This document shows, piece after piece, positions 8,490 to 16,451 of a stretch of 64,000 bases of DNA. Numbering within the stretch: position 1 is the first letter of the stretch; the number at the start of each line of letters is the position of its first letter. This stretch comes from Paraburkholderia nodosa. Lineage in GTDB: Bacteria > Pseudomonadota > Gammaproteobacteria > Burkholderiales > Burkholderiaceae. The position numbers were made by a program, and so were the translations under genes. Under the pieces are notes generated by a model. It worked only from the letters and a program-made list of their open reading frames with translations. It had not been told where the DNA came from and made no database searches. Location of the stretch: assembly GCF_001718195.1 (NCBI RefSeq), contig NZ_MCNV01000009.1, forward strand, positions 238,159 through 302,158. The letters run 5' to 3'.

Positions 8490-9455
8490 ATGAAGCCGAA
8501 AATCGTTGTCTACAAAGCCTTGCCCGCCGATGTCGCCGACTATCTGCGCGAGCATGCCGAACTGATCGACGTCGATGCCGACCAGCCCGGCGCACTCGCC
8601 GCCGCGCTAAAAGACGCCGACGGCGCGATCGGCGCGAGCGTGAAGATCGCACCGGCGATGCTGGACGGTTCGCGCGTGAAGGCGCTCTCGACGATCTCCG
8701 TGGGCTACGACCAGTTCGACGTGCCCGATCTCACCAAGCGCGGCATCGTGCTCGCCCACACGCCCGACGTGCTGACGGAATCGACGGCCGACACCGTCTT
8801 CTCGTTGATCCTCGCGAGCGCTCGCCGCGTGGTCGAACTGGCCGACTGGGTCAAGGCGGGCCAGTGGAAGGGCAGCATCGGCCCGGCGCAATTCGGCGTG
8901 GACGTGCAGGGCAAAACGCTCGGCATCGTGGGGCTCGGGCGCATCGGCGGCGCCGTGGCGCGCCGTGCCGCGCTCGGCTTCAACATGAAGGTGCTCTACA
9001 CGAACCGCAGTCCGAACGAAGCGGCCGAGCGCAACTATGGCGCGCGCCGTGTCGAACTCGACGAACTGCTCGCAAGCGCGGACTTCGTGTGCCTCCAGGT
9101 GCCGCTCACTGACGCCACGCGCCATCTGATCGGCGCGGAACAGTTGAAGAAGATGAAGAAGAGCGCGATTCTCATCAACGCCTCGCGCGGCGCGACCGTC
9201 GACGAAAAAGCGCTGATCGCCGCGCTCGAAGCTCGCACGATCCACGGCGCGGGCCTCGATGTGTTCGAGCGCGAGCCGATCGATCCCGCGTCGCCGCTGC
9301 TGCGCATGCCTAACGTGGTGGCGCTGCCGCACATCGGCTCGGCCACGCACGAAACGCGTCACGCGATGGCGCGCTGCGCAGCGGAGAACCTCGTCGCGGC
9401 GCTCGCTGGCACGCTCGATGTGAACGTCGTCAACCGCGAGGTGCTCGCGCGATGA
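8490..9455 (+). CDS. kguD: 2-hydroxyacid dehydrogenase, 2-keto-6-phosphogluconate/2-ketogluconate reductase type
   Basis: D-isomer-specific 2-hydroxyacid dehydrogenase of 321 residues. The NAD(P)-binding motif GLGRIG is at residues 148-153, and the catalytic triad is visible as Arg233 (NASRG), Glu262 (FEREP) and His281 (PHIGS). In the kgu pathway it reduces 2-keto-6-phosphogluconate to 6-phosphogluconate, feeding the Entner-Doudoroff route. An Asn-Arg pair after the second strand (YTNRSP, about 170-175), in place of an acidic residue, suggests NADPH preference. Its TGA overlaps the next gene's ATG by 4 bp, implying translational coupling with the regulator. Glyoxylate/hydroxypyruvate reductase activity is also possible. 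Confidence 0.84.
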   Translation: MKPKIVVYKALPADVADYLREHAELIDVDADQPGALAAALKDADGAIGASVKIAPAMLDGSRVKALSTISVGYDQFDVPDLTKRGIVLAHTPDVLTESTADTVFSLILASARRVVELADWVKAGQWKGSIGPAQFGVDVQGKTLGIVGLGRIGGAVARRAALGFNMKVLYTNRSPNEAAERNYGARRVELDELLASADFVCLQVPLTDATRHLIGAEQLKKMKKSAILINASRGATVDEKALIAALEARTIHGAGLDVFEREPIDPASPLLRMPNVVALPHIGSATHETRHAMARCAAENLVAALAGTLDVNVVNREVLAR

Positions 9456-10549
9456 GCATGGCTGCGGGCGGCGCGGATCGCGAGCGTGACGTCGATACGG
9501 CGGAAAAGGGCGCTGCGGCCACGGCGCCGCGCCGCGCGACCATCAGCGACGTGGCGCGCGAAGCCGGCACCGGCAAGACCAGCATCTCGCGCTATCTGAA
9601 CGGTGAGCTGGGTGTGCTTTCGCCCGACCTGCGCGCGCGCATCGAGGCGGCGATCGAGCGGCTCGACTATCGCCCCAACCAGATGGCGCGCGGGCTCAAG
9701 CGCGGCCGCAACCGTCTGCTCGGCCTGCTGATCGCCGATCTCGCCAATCCCTATTCGGTGGAGATTCTGCAGGGCGTGGAAGAGGCGTGTCACGCGCTCG
9801 GCTACATGCCGCTCATCTGCCACGCGGCGAACGAGATCGACATGGAGCGGCGCTATCTCCAGCTGCTCACCACGTATCGCGTGGAAGGCGTGATCGTCAA
9901 CGCACTCGGCGTGCGCGAATCGATGTTGAAACCCGTGGGCAGCGGCGGCATTCCGGCCGTGCTGATCGACCGGACCGTCGACGGCCTCGATGCGGACATG
10001 GTCGGCCTCGACAACGCGGCGGCCGTGCGCCTCGGCGCGGAGCATCTGCTTGCGCGCGGCTACGACGACATCGTGTTCGTCGTGCAGCCGTTCGAACAGG
10101 TGAGTTCGCGGCGCGAGCGCGAAGCGGCGTTTCGCGAGTCGATGCAGGCGACGAAGGGCGCGGCCCGCGGCCTCACGCACGTGCTCGATCTCCACGACGA
10201 AGCCGCCGTGCAAACCGCGCTCGCGGCGCTCGACACCCACGTGGCCCAGGCGCTGGCACGCGGTGCGCGGTGCGCGTTGTTCGCGGCCAATGCGCCGGTG
10301 GCGCTGCGCCTCGCCTTGCATCTGAAAGCGGCCCTCGGCGCGCAGTGGCAGCAGCGCGTGGCGCTCGTCGCCATCGACGATCCGGAGTGGGCCGAGCTTG
10401 CCGGCATCACGACGATCCGCCAGCCGACGCGCGAGATCGGCTATCGCGCGGTGGAGTTTCTGCACGAGCGCATCGAGGGCGCGGCGCCCAAGGCACGCGC
10501 GGCGGCCTTCGAGGGCGAACTGGTGGTGAGGGCTTCGACGCTGGGGTGA
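9452..10549 (+). CDS. ptxS: LacI-family repressor of the 2-ketogluconate operon, PtxS-like
   Basis: LacI/GalR regulator of 365 residues. After a non-conserved stretch of about 28 residues comes the DNA-binding domain (ATISDVAREAGTGKTSISRY, about 29-48), then the hinge helix and a periplasmic-binding-like effector domain (from about 88, LLGLLIADLANPYSVEIL). It overlaps kguD by ATGA and is the last gene of the operon. It very probably binds the palindrome at 5202-5219 and is released by 2-ketogluconate, as PtxS is in Pseudomonas. An ATG at 9458 is an alternative start. The helix-turn-helix reads TGKTSIS where many LacI proteins have SxxTVS, a known variation. Confidence 0.83.
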   Translation: MSMAAGGADRERDVDTAEKGAAATAPRRATISDVAREAGTGKTSISRYLNGELGVLSPDLRARIEAAIERLDYRPNQMARGLKRGRNRLLGLLIADLANPYSVEILQGVEEACHALGYMPLICHAANEIDMERRYLQLLTTYRVEGVIVNALGVRESMLKPVGSGGIPAVLIDRTVDGLDADMVGLDNAAAVRLGAEHLLARGYDDIVFVVQPFEQVSSRREREAAFRESMQATKGAARGLTHVLDLHDEAAVQTALAALDTHVAQALARGARCALFAANAPVALRLALHLKAALGAQWQQRVALVAIDDPEWAELAGITTIRQPTREIGYRAVEFLHERIEGAAPKARAAAFEGELVVRASTLG

Positions 10550-10558
10550 GGACGGCGC

Positions 10559-10606
10559 GATATCGGCGCTTGCGCGCAGCCGGGGCTGCGCGCAAGCGCC
10601 GATATC
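10559..10606. repeat. perfect 22-bp inverted repeat downstream of ptxS
   Basis: Two perfect 22-nt arms (10559-10580 and 10585-10606), starting GATATCGGCGCTTGCGCGCA, are separated by CGGG. The hairpin begins 10 bp after the ptxS stop. No T-tract follows on the plus strand and none is present on the minus strand. It may protect the operon's 3' end, work with Rho, or be a REP-like element. Confidence 0.75.
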
Positions 10607-10663
10607 TGCGATCATTCGGGCTGCGGCGCGCGTGCGTGCGTGCCGAACGTCATAAGGAAGCCC

Positions 10664-11473
10664 ATGTCCGTAGCTCCGATCACGCTCGTCTGCCTATCGC
10701 TCGCGACGCTGTTTGTCGCCGCCTTGCCCGTATCGCTGTATCGCCGGCTGCGTGTGCCGTTCGCGCTCGACTGGCGCGATACGGTCACGGGCGTCGCCAT
10801 CTTCGCGTTGTTCGTGGCTGTGATCGAGCGCGCCATCAACGACTACATGCTGCACGGCAACGCCGCCGTCGCGCAGGTCCTTTCGAACCCCGTTTTCTTC
10901 GTGCTGTACGGTGCGCTCGCGGCGGGCGTGTGCGAGGAGGTCGGGCGTTATATCGCCATGCGGCTCATCGCGCGCCGCGGCGCAGGCAAGTCCAACGCGC
11001 CCGCAGACAGCTCGGCCTTCGGCTACGGCATCGGCCATGCGGGTGCGGAGGCGTGGTTCGTCGGCGTGCTCGTGCAGTTGCAATGGATCGTGTTCGCGGT
11101 GCTCGCGAATCGCGGCGATCTCGACGAGCATCTCTCCAATCTCACGATGGACTCGGTCTTGCGCGTGCATCTGATTCTCGCTAGCCTTTCGCCGCTGTTC
11201 GCGGGCGTCTTTGCGCTCGAGCGCACGACCGCGTTCGTGTTCCAGATTGCCTTGTCGGTGCTGATGTGGCGCGGTGTGCGCGCGGGATGGAAGGGGATTT
11301 TGCCGCTCGCGATCCTCGTGCACGCGCTCATCGACGTGCCTGCCGCGATGTATCAGGCGCGTCTCGTGCCGCTCGTGGCCGTGGACGGTTTGTATGTGGT
11401 GGCGGCCGTGGTGGTCGCCGTCGTGCTTTTCAGGACGTGCCGCCCGCAGCGGCGCGTCGCACGCGCGGCGTAA
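10664..11473 (+). CDS. YhfC-type intramembrane protein, possible membrane protease
   Basis: Polytopic membrane protein of 269 residues with about seven helices. It has three conserved polar patches: EEVGRY (about residue 94), GYGIGHAGAEAW (about 126-137) and HALIDVPAA (about 224). This pattern matches the YhfC/CPBP-like intramembrane metalloprotease group, in which paired Glu and His residues coordinate zinc. The ATG at 10664 has an AAGGAAG ribosome binding site; the GTG at 10640 has none. Protease activity is a family-level prediction and no substrate is suggested by the neighbours. Confidence 0.72.
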   Translation: MSVAPITLVCLSLATLFVAALPVSLYRRLRVPFALDWRDTVTGVAIFALFVAVIERAINDYMLHGNAAVAQVLSNPVFFVLYGALAAGVCEEVGRYIAMRLIARRGAGKSNAPADSSAFGYGIGHAGAEAWFVGVLVQLQWIVFAVLANRGDLDEHLSNLTMDSVLRVHLILASLSPLFAGVFALERTTAFVFQIALSVLMWRGVRAGWKGILPLAILVHALIDVPAAMYQARLVPLVAVDGLYVVAAVVVAVVLFRTCRPQRRVARAA

Positions 11474-11506
11474 GTGCGCGCGTCTTACTTCTTTTTTCTG
11501 GCGTCA

Positions 11507-11872
11507 ATGGAAGCCTATCTGTTTGAATGCGCGAGCCCCGAATTCGACGAGCTCGCCCGCGTGATCGCCGACATCTTTCCCGAGCAGACGCGCTTTGCCG
11601 AAGAGCCGAATGAAAACGGCGTGCCGCAACTGGTCGTGCACTGGGTGGCGATGCGCTTCGGCTCGAAGGCGCGCCGCATGGCGCTCACGGTGGCAATCGC
11701 GCCCGCCGCGCTCGCACGCTATCGCGCATTGCCGCCGCGGCTGCGCGGGCGCAGCTTCGCGGTGTTGCGAGCCTACGTGGAGGCGACGATCGAATCGCTC
11801 GAGGAACAGCACGCGAAGGGCGAAGACGTGCCGCGCGAGGTGACGATCGCGCTGGACGAAGAATTTGCGTAA
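11507..11872 (+). CDS. small conserved hypothetical protein (possibly DUF3022)
   Basis: Soluble protein of 121 residues with mixed alpha/beta character. It starts MEAYLFECASPEFDELARVI, and its centre is basic (GSKARRMALTVAIAP). It has no signal peptide or membrane segment. Size and composition fit the Burkholderia-specific DUF3022 family, but I am not certain. The ATG at 11507 was preferred to the GTG at 11474, which adds a non-conserved hydrophobic stretch. It lies 33 bp after the YhfC-type gene and may be co-transcribed. Function unknown. Confidence 0.62.
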   Translation: MEAYLFECASPEFDELARVIADIFPEQTRFAEEPNENGVPQLVVHWVAMRFGSKARRMALTVAIAPAALARYRALPPRLRGRSFAVLRAYVEATIESLEEQHAKGEDVPREVTIALDEEFA

Positions 11873-11941
11873 AGCGCTTGCTCGAAGCGCATTGGCTTGA
11901 AGCGATGGGCGCAGTGCGCCCAGTTTGCGTTGCGCTGAGAT

Positions 11942-12376
11942 TCAGTCGGCGAGCTTGTAGACCTTGGCGAAACGTGCGGCCTGCACGACGCCATAGTCGC
12001 CGGGTGCGTATTGCATGACCCAGTCGCCGGCCACGCCGGCAAGCCGGTCGCCGCCGGCAGAACGCACGAGCGTGAACGGCTCGTCCATGCGCCTTGCGAG
12101 CACCACGACCTGCTCGTTGCGATACGCGCCTGCCTCGCCGTGCGCGAGGGTGTCGCTCGCCGGCAGGTACTTCGCATCGAATCGATCGCGCGAGACGACC
12201 CAGCGATCGCCGGTCGAACCGGTGATGATCGCGTCGCCGGGCGCATAGCGGTTCGGGCCTTCGAGGCTCATCAGCTCGCCGGCAACGGCCGCGAACTCGA
12301 CGCTCACGGTCTCGTCCTTGACGACGCGCAGTGCGGCGGGGTCGACACGCAGGTCGAGTTGGGTCAGTTCAATCAT
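11942..12376 (-). CDS. PGDYG-domain protein
   Basis: Protein of 144 residues with two internal copies of a beta-rich unit. The first contains YAPGDAIITGSTGDRW (about 44-59). The second ends in QYAPGDYGVVQAARFAKVYKL, which carries the diagnostic PGDYG motif near residues 126-130. No catalytic residues or signal peptide are apparent; PGDYG proteins have no established function. It is a single gene between a convergent hypothetical gene and the Spy-like gene on the same strand. Confidence 0.75.
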   Translation of the reverse strand: MIELTQLDLRVDPAALRVVKDETVSVEFAAVAGELMSLEGPNRYAPGDAIITGSTGDRWVVSRDRFDAKYLPASDTLAHGEAGAYRNEQVVVLARRMDEPFTLVRSAGGDRLAGVAGDWVMQYAPGDYGVVQAARFAKVYKLAD

Positions 12377-12410
12377 GGCGGCAGCAGCGGACGGGCTTCA
12401 CAAAAAGCGG

Positions 12411-12453
12411 CTTTCAAAGAAGCGACGGCCGGGCAGTTTCGCCCGGCCGTCGC
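12411..12453 (-). terminator. intrinsic terminator after the Spy-like gene
   Basis: A perfect 13-bp stem GCGACGGCCGGGC/GCCCGGCCGTCGC (12422-12453) with a 6-nt loop lies 80 bp downstream of the minus-strand Spy-like stop. On that strand it is followed by TTCTTTGAAAG, a T-rich tail. Confidence 0.7.
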
Positions 12454-12533
12454 GCGGTCCGCAAGGGTACCCTGGATCGGGCCGTCGCGCACGCATGGGC
12501 GCGCAGCCCGATTCGCGGGTGCCTTACTCCGTC

Positions 12534-13088
12534 TTACTGCGCGGCCGGCGTGCTGGCCGCTTCGGTGTCGCTGGCTGCTGCGTCGTCTGCCGACGGCTTG
12601 GCCTTGCCCTTGTGCTTCGGATGGCCCGGCTTGCCCGACGGGCCGTGCTCATTGCCGTGGCGGAAGGACTGATCGGCGAGCTTCTTCTGTTCCGGCGAGA
12701 GGCTCGTGTAGAGCGGCTCGAACGCCGAGACGAGCTTCTGCATGTCGTCCGCGTGTGCCTGGGCGATCTGCGCGTACTGCTTCATGTCGTCGAGCGCGTT
12801 GCGCGAGCTTTCGCTCTCCGCGCGCTGCTTGAAGAGATTCGCCATGGTCTCGCCGTTGCTGCGCATGGTGTCGGCGAACGTCTTCCATTGCGGTTCTTGC
12901 TCGGGCGTGATCTTGAGCTGCGTGTGCAGCCACGTGATGCGCTCCTCGACACGCTGCTGATGCTGCGCGGCGCGCACATCGGCGCTCGACGCGGCTGCGG
13001 CGGTTGCCGAAGCGGCCGGCGCAGCGCTTTGCGCGAACGCGCCGCTCATCGAGAGCGAGACGGCAAGGATGACGAAAGCTTTCTTCAT
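12534..13088 (-). CDS. Spy/CpxP-like periplasmic protein with LTxxQ-type motifs
   Basis: Exported protein of 184 residues. A Sec signal peptide (MKKAFVILAVSLSMSGAFAQ, cleavage near residue 20) precedes an Ala/Ser linker and an all-helical domain containing ITPEQEPQWKTFADTM (about 75) and LSPEQKKLADQSF (about 140), the LTxxQ repeats of Spy/CpxP chaperones. The C-terminus is low-complexity, rich in Lys, Pro, Gly, His and Ala. The ATG at 13088 has a strong AAGGAGT site 6 bp upstream. By family it would act as an ATP-independent periplasmic folding aid or envelope-stress modulator. No Cpx-like two-component system is nearby. Confidence 0.82.
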   Translation of the reverse strand: MKKAFVILAVSLSMSGAFAQSAAPAASATAAAASSADVRAAQHQQRVEERITWLHTQLKITPEQEPQWKTFADTMRSNGETMANLFKQRAESESSRNALDDMKQYAQIAQAHADDMQKLVSAFEPLYTSLSPEQKKLADQSFRHGNEHGPSGKPGHPKHKGKAKPSADDAAASDTEAASTPAAQ

Positions 13089-13312
13089 TGTGACTCCTTG
13101 AATCATTTCGTAGCGGGTAGCATGGCCAGAATGGCTGCAGGCGCTATTAGTACCACGTTCTCGCTTCGCGACGCCCCGGCTGCGACACTTGCTTACAAAC
13201 GAAACGCGTGGAAATACCCGTCGCGCAGGACTTGCGCGCCGCGAGCGCCGCCGGCGTGCTCACCCGCGCGCGATAATGACGCCGTTCAGACTTCCCATAC
13301 AGACGCCGCCCG

Positions 13313-13777
13313 ATGAGACCTCCGCGCCTCGATCAACTCGACGACCTCGACCGCAGCCTCGTCGCGCTGCTGCAGGAAAATGCGCGCGAAAGCGTCGCGA
13401 ATCTCGCACGGCGCCTGGGCGTCGCGCGCACCACGGTGCTTGCGCGCATCGAGCGGCTCGAACGCACTCAGGTGATCGCCGGTTACGGCGTGCGCCTCGG
13501 CCAGGATGTGCTCGACGCGAGCCTGCAGGCGTGGGTCGGACTCATCATCGCGCCGCGCCATGGGCCCGATGTGCAAAAGCGCCTCGGCAAGATGCCCGAA
13601 GTGCAGTTGCTGTGCGCGGTAAGCGGCGAGTACGACTACGTGGCGTGGCTGCGCGCCGATTCGCCCGACCGCCTCAACGATCTGCTCGACCAGATTGGCG
13701 GCATACCCGGCGTGGAACGCACGACCACATCGATCGTGCTTGCGCGCAAGGTCGATCGCGGCTCGGTGACGGGCTGA
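13313..13777 (+). CDS. Lrp/AsnC-family transcriptional regulator
   Basis: Regulator of 154 residues. The N-terminal helix-turn-helix (residues 8-55, LDDLDRSLVALLQENARESV then LGVARTTVLARIERLE) and the C-terminal RAM/ligand domain (about 70-145, with AVSGEYDYVAWLRADSPD) are complete. It is followed 208 bp later on the same strand by a saccharopine-dehydrogenase-like gene whose promoter region carries long dyads. It therefore probably controls that enzyme, and an amino acid such as lysine or a breakdown product would be the expected effector. Confidence 0.86.
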   Translation: MRPPRLDQLDDLDRSLVALLQENARESVANLARRLGVARTTVLARIERLERTQVIAGYGVRLGQDVLDASLQAWVGLIIAPRHGPDVQKRLGKMPEVQLLCAVSGEYDYVAWLRADSPDRLNDLLDQIGGIPGVERTTTSIVLARKVDRGSVTG

Positions 13778-13832
13778 ATCGAGGGCTGAGCCGCGGCCCG
13801 AACGGCGAGGTTTCGCCATCGAAAATGAATGG

Positions 13833-13872
13833 TTTCGTCATTTCGACGAGAAGGGTCGTCAGAATGACGAAA
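13833..13872. promoter_or_regulatory. nested dyad, candidate Lrp/AsnC operator
   Basis: TTTCGTCATT (13833-13842) and AATGACGAAA (13863-13872) form a perfect 10-bp inverted repeat. Nested inside is GACGA/TCGTC (13845-13849 and 13856-13860). The element lies between the Lrp-type regulator and the enzyme gene it probably controls, about 110-150 bp before the latter's start. Confidence 0.55.
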
Positions 13873-13985
13873 ATGGCGGTCGAAACGCATCGTTTTGCGT
13901 CTATGAACCGTATTTGTCTCTCCCTAGACTGTGTTTGAGCGGGCGCTGCCCATCCCCAAGCATAGAAAACCAAAGGAGATGACAC

Positions 13986-15089
13986 ATGAAAGTTGCGATT
14001 GCAGGCGCCGGCCTGATCGGCCACACCATTGCCCACATGCTGCGTGAGAGCGGCGACTACGAAGTCGCGGCGTTCGACCGCGATGCGAAATCGCTCGAGC
14101 CGCTTGCGGCGCAGGGCATTCCCACCGCGCGTGTCGATTCCGGCGACGCCGCCGCGCTGCGCGGCGCGCTGGAAGGTTATGACGTGCTGATCAACGCGCT
14201 GCCGTATTACCTTGCCGTGAACGTCGCCTCGGCGGCGAAGGGCGCAGGCGTCCATTACTTCGATCTGACCGAAGACGTGCGTGCGACCCACGCGATTCGC
14301 GCGCTGGCCGACGACGCCGATCATGTCTTCATGCCGCAATGTGGTCTCGCGCCCGGCTTCATCGGCATAGCGGCGCATGCGCTCGCGAGCCGCTTCACCG
14401 AGATCCGCGACGTCAAGATGCGCGTAGGCGCGCTGCCGCAGTTTCCCACCAACGCGCTCAAGTACAACCTCACATGGAGCGTCGACGGTCTCATCAACGA
14501 GTATTGCCAGCCGTGCGAAGCGATTCGCGAAAGTCGCACGCAGTGGGTGCAGCCGCTCGAAGGTCTCGAGCATTTCTCGCTCGACGGCGTCGAGTACGAG
14601 GCCTTCAATACGTCGGGCGGCCTGGGTACGCTCTGCGAAACGCTTTCGGGCAAGGTCGAATCGCTCGACTACAAGTCGGTGCGTTATCCGGGTCATCGCG
14701 CGCTCATGCAGTTCCTGCTCGAAGACCTGCGCCTTTCCAGCGACCGCGACACGCTCAAGTCCATCCTGCGCCGCTCGGTGCCCGCAACCGAGCAGGACGT
14801 CGTGCTCATCTTCATGACGGTGACCGGCATGCGCGACGGCAAGCTCGTGCAGGAAGTGTTCACGCGCAAGATCTTCGCGAAGACGGTGTGCGGCGTGCCC
14901 ATGAGCGCGATCCAGATCACCACCGCCGGCGCCATGTGCGCGGTGCTCGATCTGTTCCGCGAAAAGCGTCTGCCGCAAGCCGGGTTCGTGCGCCAGGAGC
15001 AGGTGTCGCTCCAGCAGTTCCTCGCGAACCGCTTCGGCCAGGTGTACGAAGGCGCGACGCTCGACAGCCGCGCGAAGGTGGCGGCCTGA
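13986..15089 (+). CDS. saccharopine dehydrogenase-like NAD(P)-dependent enzyme
   Basis: Soluble oxidoreductase of 367 residues. The N-terminal Rossmann fold begins MKVAIAGAGLIGHTIAHML (GAGLIG at about 7-12), and the C-terminal domain is of the saccharopine dehydrogenase type (PQCGLAPGFIGIAAH near 119, then TSGGLGTLCETLSG). Family members oxidise or reductively condense lysine-like amino acids. An AAAGGAG site precedes the ATG. Control by the upstream Lrp-type regulator would fit a role in lysine or another amino acid's catabolism. The substrate cannot be fixed from sequence; carboxynorspermidine synthase-like roles are less likely here. Confidence 0.8.
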   Translation: MKVAIAGAGLIGHTIAHMLRESGDYEVAAFDRDAKSLEPLAAQGIPTARVDSGDAAALRGALEGYDVLINALPYYLAVNVASAAKGAGVHYFDLTEDVRATHAIRALADDADHVFMPQCGLAPGFIGIAAHALASRFTEIRDVKMRVGALPQFPTNALKYNLTWSVDGLINEYCQPCEAIRESRTQWVQPLEGLEHFSLDGVEYEAFNTSGGLGTLCETLSGKVESLDYKSVRYPGHRALMQFLLEDLRLSSDRDTLKSILRRSVPATEQDVVLIFMTVTGMRDGKLVQEVFTRKIFAKTVCGVPMSAIQITTAGAMCAVLDLFREKRLPQAGFVRQEQVSLQQFLANRFGQVYEGATLDSRAKVAA

Positions 15090-15093
15090 CGTC

Positions 15094-15687
15094 TCAGGTC
15101 GATGCCGTTGCCGACACGATGCGCTCGAGCAGCGCGTCGTAGTCGGCCGCGGCGGGCGCGCTGTTGTCGAAGAGCAGAAGGCCGTCGAGCTGCGCGCCCG
15201 ACGGCATGAAGCGCCGCTGCCGGTATTCGTTCCAGTGAGTGAGCTTGTAGGCGTCGATCGGATGGGCGCGCGCGCCGATGCGCGCGTGCGCCGTTTCCTC
15301 GCTCGTATGCACCCACACCACGGTGAGTCCCACCTCCTGACCGACACCGAGCCACGCGCGGTCGAACAGCTTGCGCTCGCGCACTTCGCGCGACAGCGGG
15401 CCGACCACGAGCGCGCTCACGCCAAGTTCGAGGTTTTCGCGGGCGGTGTCGATGAGCCCGCGGTACTCGGGTTCGCGAAAATGCTGCAGGAAAAGCGGGC
15501 TGTCGCGATCGTTCGGGTCGTGCGTGAGCGCGCCCATCGCGGCTGCGCTATAGCTGCCGTAGAGCGTGTCCTTGTCGAGCAGGCAGAACGGCTCGCCGGT
15601 CTCGCGGGCGAGCGGGGCGAACAGGCGTTTGGCGAGCGAGGTCTTGCCGGCGCCGGCGTGGCCGCAGAAGAACACCAGTCTTGTCAC
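15094..15687 (-). CDS. P-loop kinase-like ATPase (AAA_33 type)
   Basis: Soluble protein of 197 residues with an N-terminal Walker A, GHAGAGKTS at residues 9-17, a likely DKDT acceptor segment near 38-41, and GLTVVWVHTSEETAHARIGAR near 120-140, the strand-plus-lid arrangement of small-molecule kinases and zeta-toxin-like phosphotransferases. It starts with GTG, and that GTGA overlaps the stop of the small cydX gene, so translation is coupled. The substrate is unknown. An antidote gene is not evident, so a toxin role is not supported. Confidence 0.75.
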   Translation of the reverse strand: MTRLVFFCGHAGAGKTSLAKRLFAPLARETGEPFCLLDKDTLYGSYSAAAMGALTHDPNDRDSPLFLQHFREPEYRGLIDTARENLELGVSALVVGPLSREVRERKLFDRAWLGVGQEVGLTVVWVHTSEETAHARIGARAHPIDAYKLTHWNEYRQRRFMPSGAQLDGLLLFDNSAPAAADYDALLERIVSATAST

Positions 15688-15863
15688 GGGCGGCGTGCCT
15701 CGCCGGGTTGCGTGCCGGCGTTTGCCGACGGGGCGTTATCCAGGCCGTTTTGCTCGGGTCCGTGTCCGTTCAGGAATTTGCCGTTGGCCTCGAGCCACAT
15801 CACGTTGATGATGCCAAAGCCGAGCGCAACGCCGATGCCGAGAATCCACGAGAAGTACCACAT
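15684..15863 (-). CDS. cydX: orphan CydX/YbgT-type small subunit of cytochrome bd oxidase
   Basis: Small membrane protein of 59 residues. It opens MWYFSWILGIGVALGFG and continues with INVMWLE, very close to the CydX consensus MWYFAWILG with one helix and a following Glu. The tail (residues 26-59) is hydrophilic and longer than E. coli CydX. A strong GAGAGGAGG site precedes the ATG. CydX stabilises the haem groups of cytochrome bd oxidase and normally follows cydAB, but no cydA or cydB is present in the window and the upstream gene points away. Its stop overlaps the GTG start of the P-loop kinase gene. Confidence 0.8.
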   Translation of the reverse strand: MWYFSWILGIGVALGFGIINVMWLEANGKFLNGHGPEQNGLDNAPSANAGTQPGEARRP

Positions 15864-16004
15864 GGCCGTTGCCTCCTCTCAATGCCGGTTGCGAGCGCTG
15901 CCGCGCAGTCCCCAAAGCATATAACAACGATGATCGGTCTGGCGCCCGTACGGATATGATGGGCGCGAACCGGGAGCCAGAAGTCAGAAAAGGGGAAAGC
16001 GCCC

Positions 16005-16451
16005 ATGCCGCTTTTGCCGTCGCGCAGAGCGATTGCGAGTCTCGCCGCCGCCGTCACGGTGGTCGCCGCGTTCGCACTCGGCGGCTGTGCCGAGGAGCAG
16101 CCGCAGCCCATGCCGTTCAAGCCCGTGCCGGCCGAACGCATCCTGAAGCCTGGCTACACCGAGCCGGGCGAGGGCCTCGTGGCCGTGGACGTGCGCCGCG
16201 AGCGCACCCGCAACGTCATCGTCAAATTCCGCGACGCGCCCGTCTACATCGACGGTGAACGCGTGACCGACCTCATGGACGGCGAACACGTCACGTTCTA
16301 CCTGAAGCCCGGCGTGCGCCGCATCGCCGTGACGACGCAGTTCGATCCCGTGATCGAGCTGCGCTTGCTTGTGGATCCGCGCTACACCAACCGCGCGAGC
16401 ATCACCTTCGACAAGGATGACCGCATCGGCATCCGCCGCGTCGCGCAGTAG
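16005..16451 (+). CDS. putative lipoprotein
   Basis: Exported protein of 148 residues with a lipoprotein signal peptide: basic MPLLPSRRAI, a hydrophobic core, and the lipobox ALGGC with the modified Cys at about residue 28. The mature part is a small beta-rich domain (VAVDVRRERTRNVIVKFRD onward, about 60-145) with no recognised family. It probably sits in the outer or inner membrane facing the periplasm. It is divergent from cydX; corA follows 183 bp downstream. Function unknown. Confidence 0.72.
   Translation: MPLLPSRRAIASLAAAVTVVAAFALGGCAEEQPQPMPFKPVPAERILKPGYTEPGEGLVAVDVRRERTRNVIVKFRDAPVYIDGERVTDLMDGEHVTFYLKPGVRRIAVTTQFDPVIELRLLVDPRYTNRASITFDKDDRIGIRRVAQ

Noticed and set aside
12208..12225. 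Short CCGGTCGAACCGG palindrome resembling a tRNA T-arm
   Set aside because: It lies inside the PGDYG coding frame and no cloverleaf can be built around it.
15094..15687. P-loop protein as a zeta-type toxin
   Set aside because: There is Walker A similarity only; no epsilon-like antitoxin is adjacent, and the coupled neighbour is a CydX-like membrane peptide.
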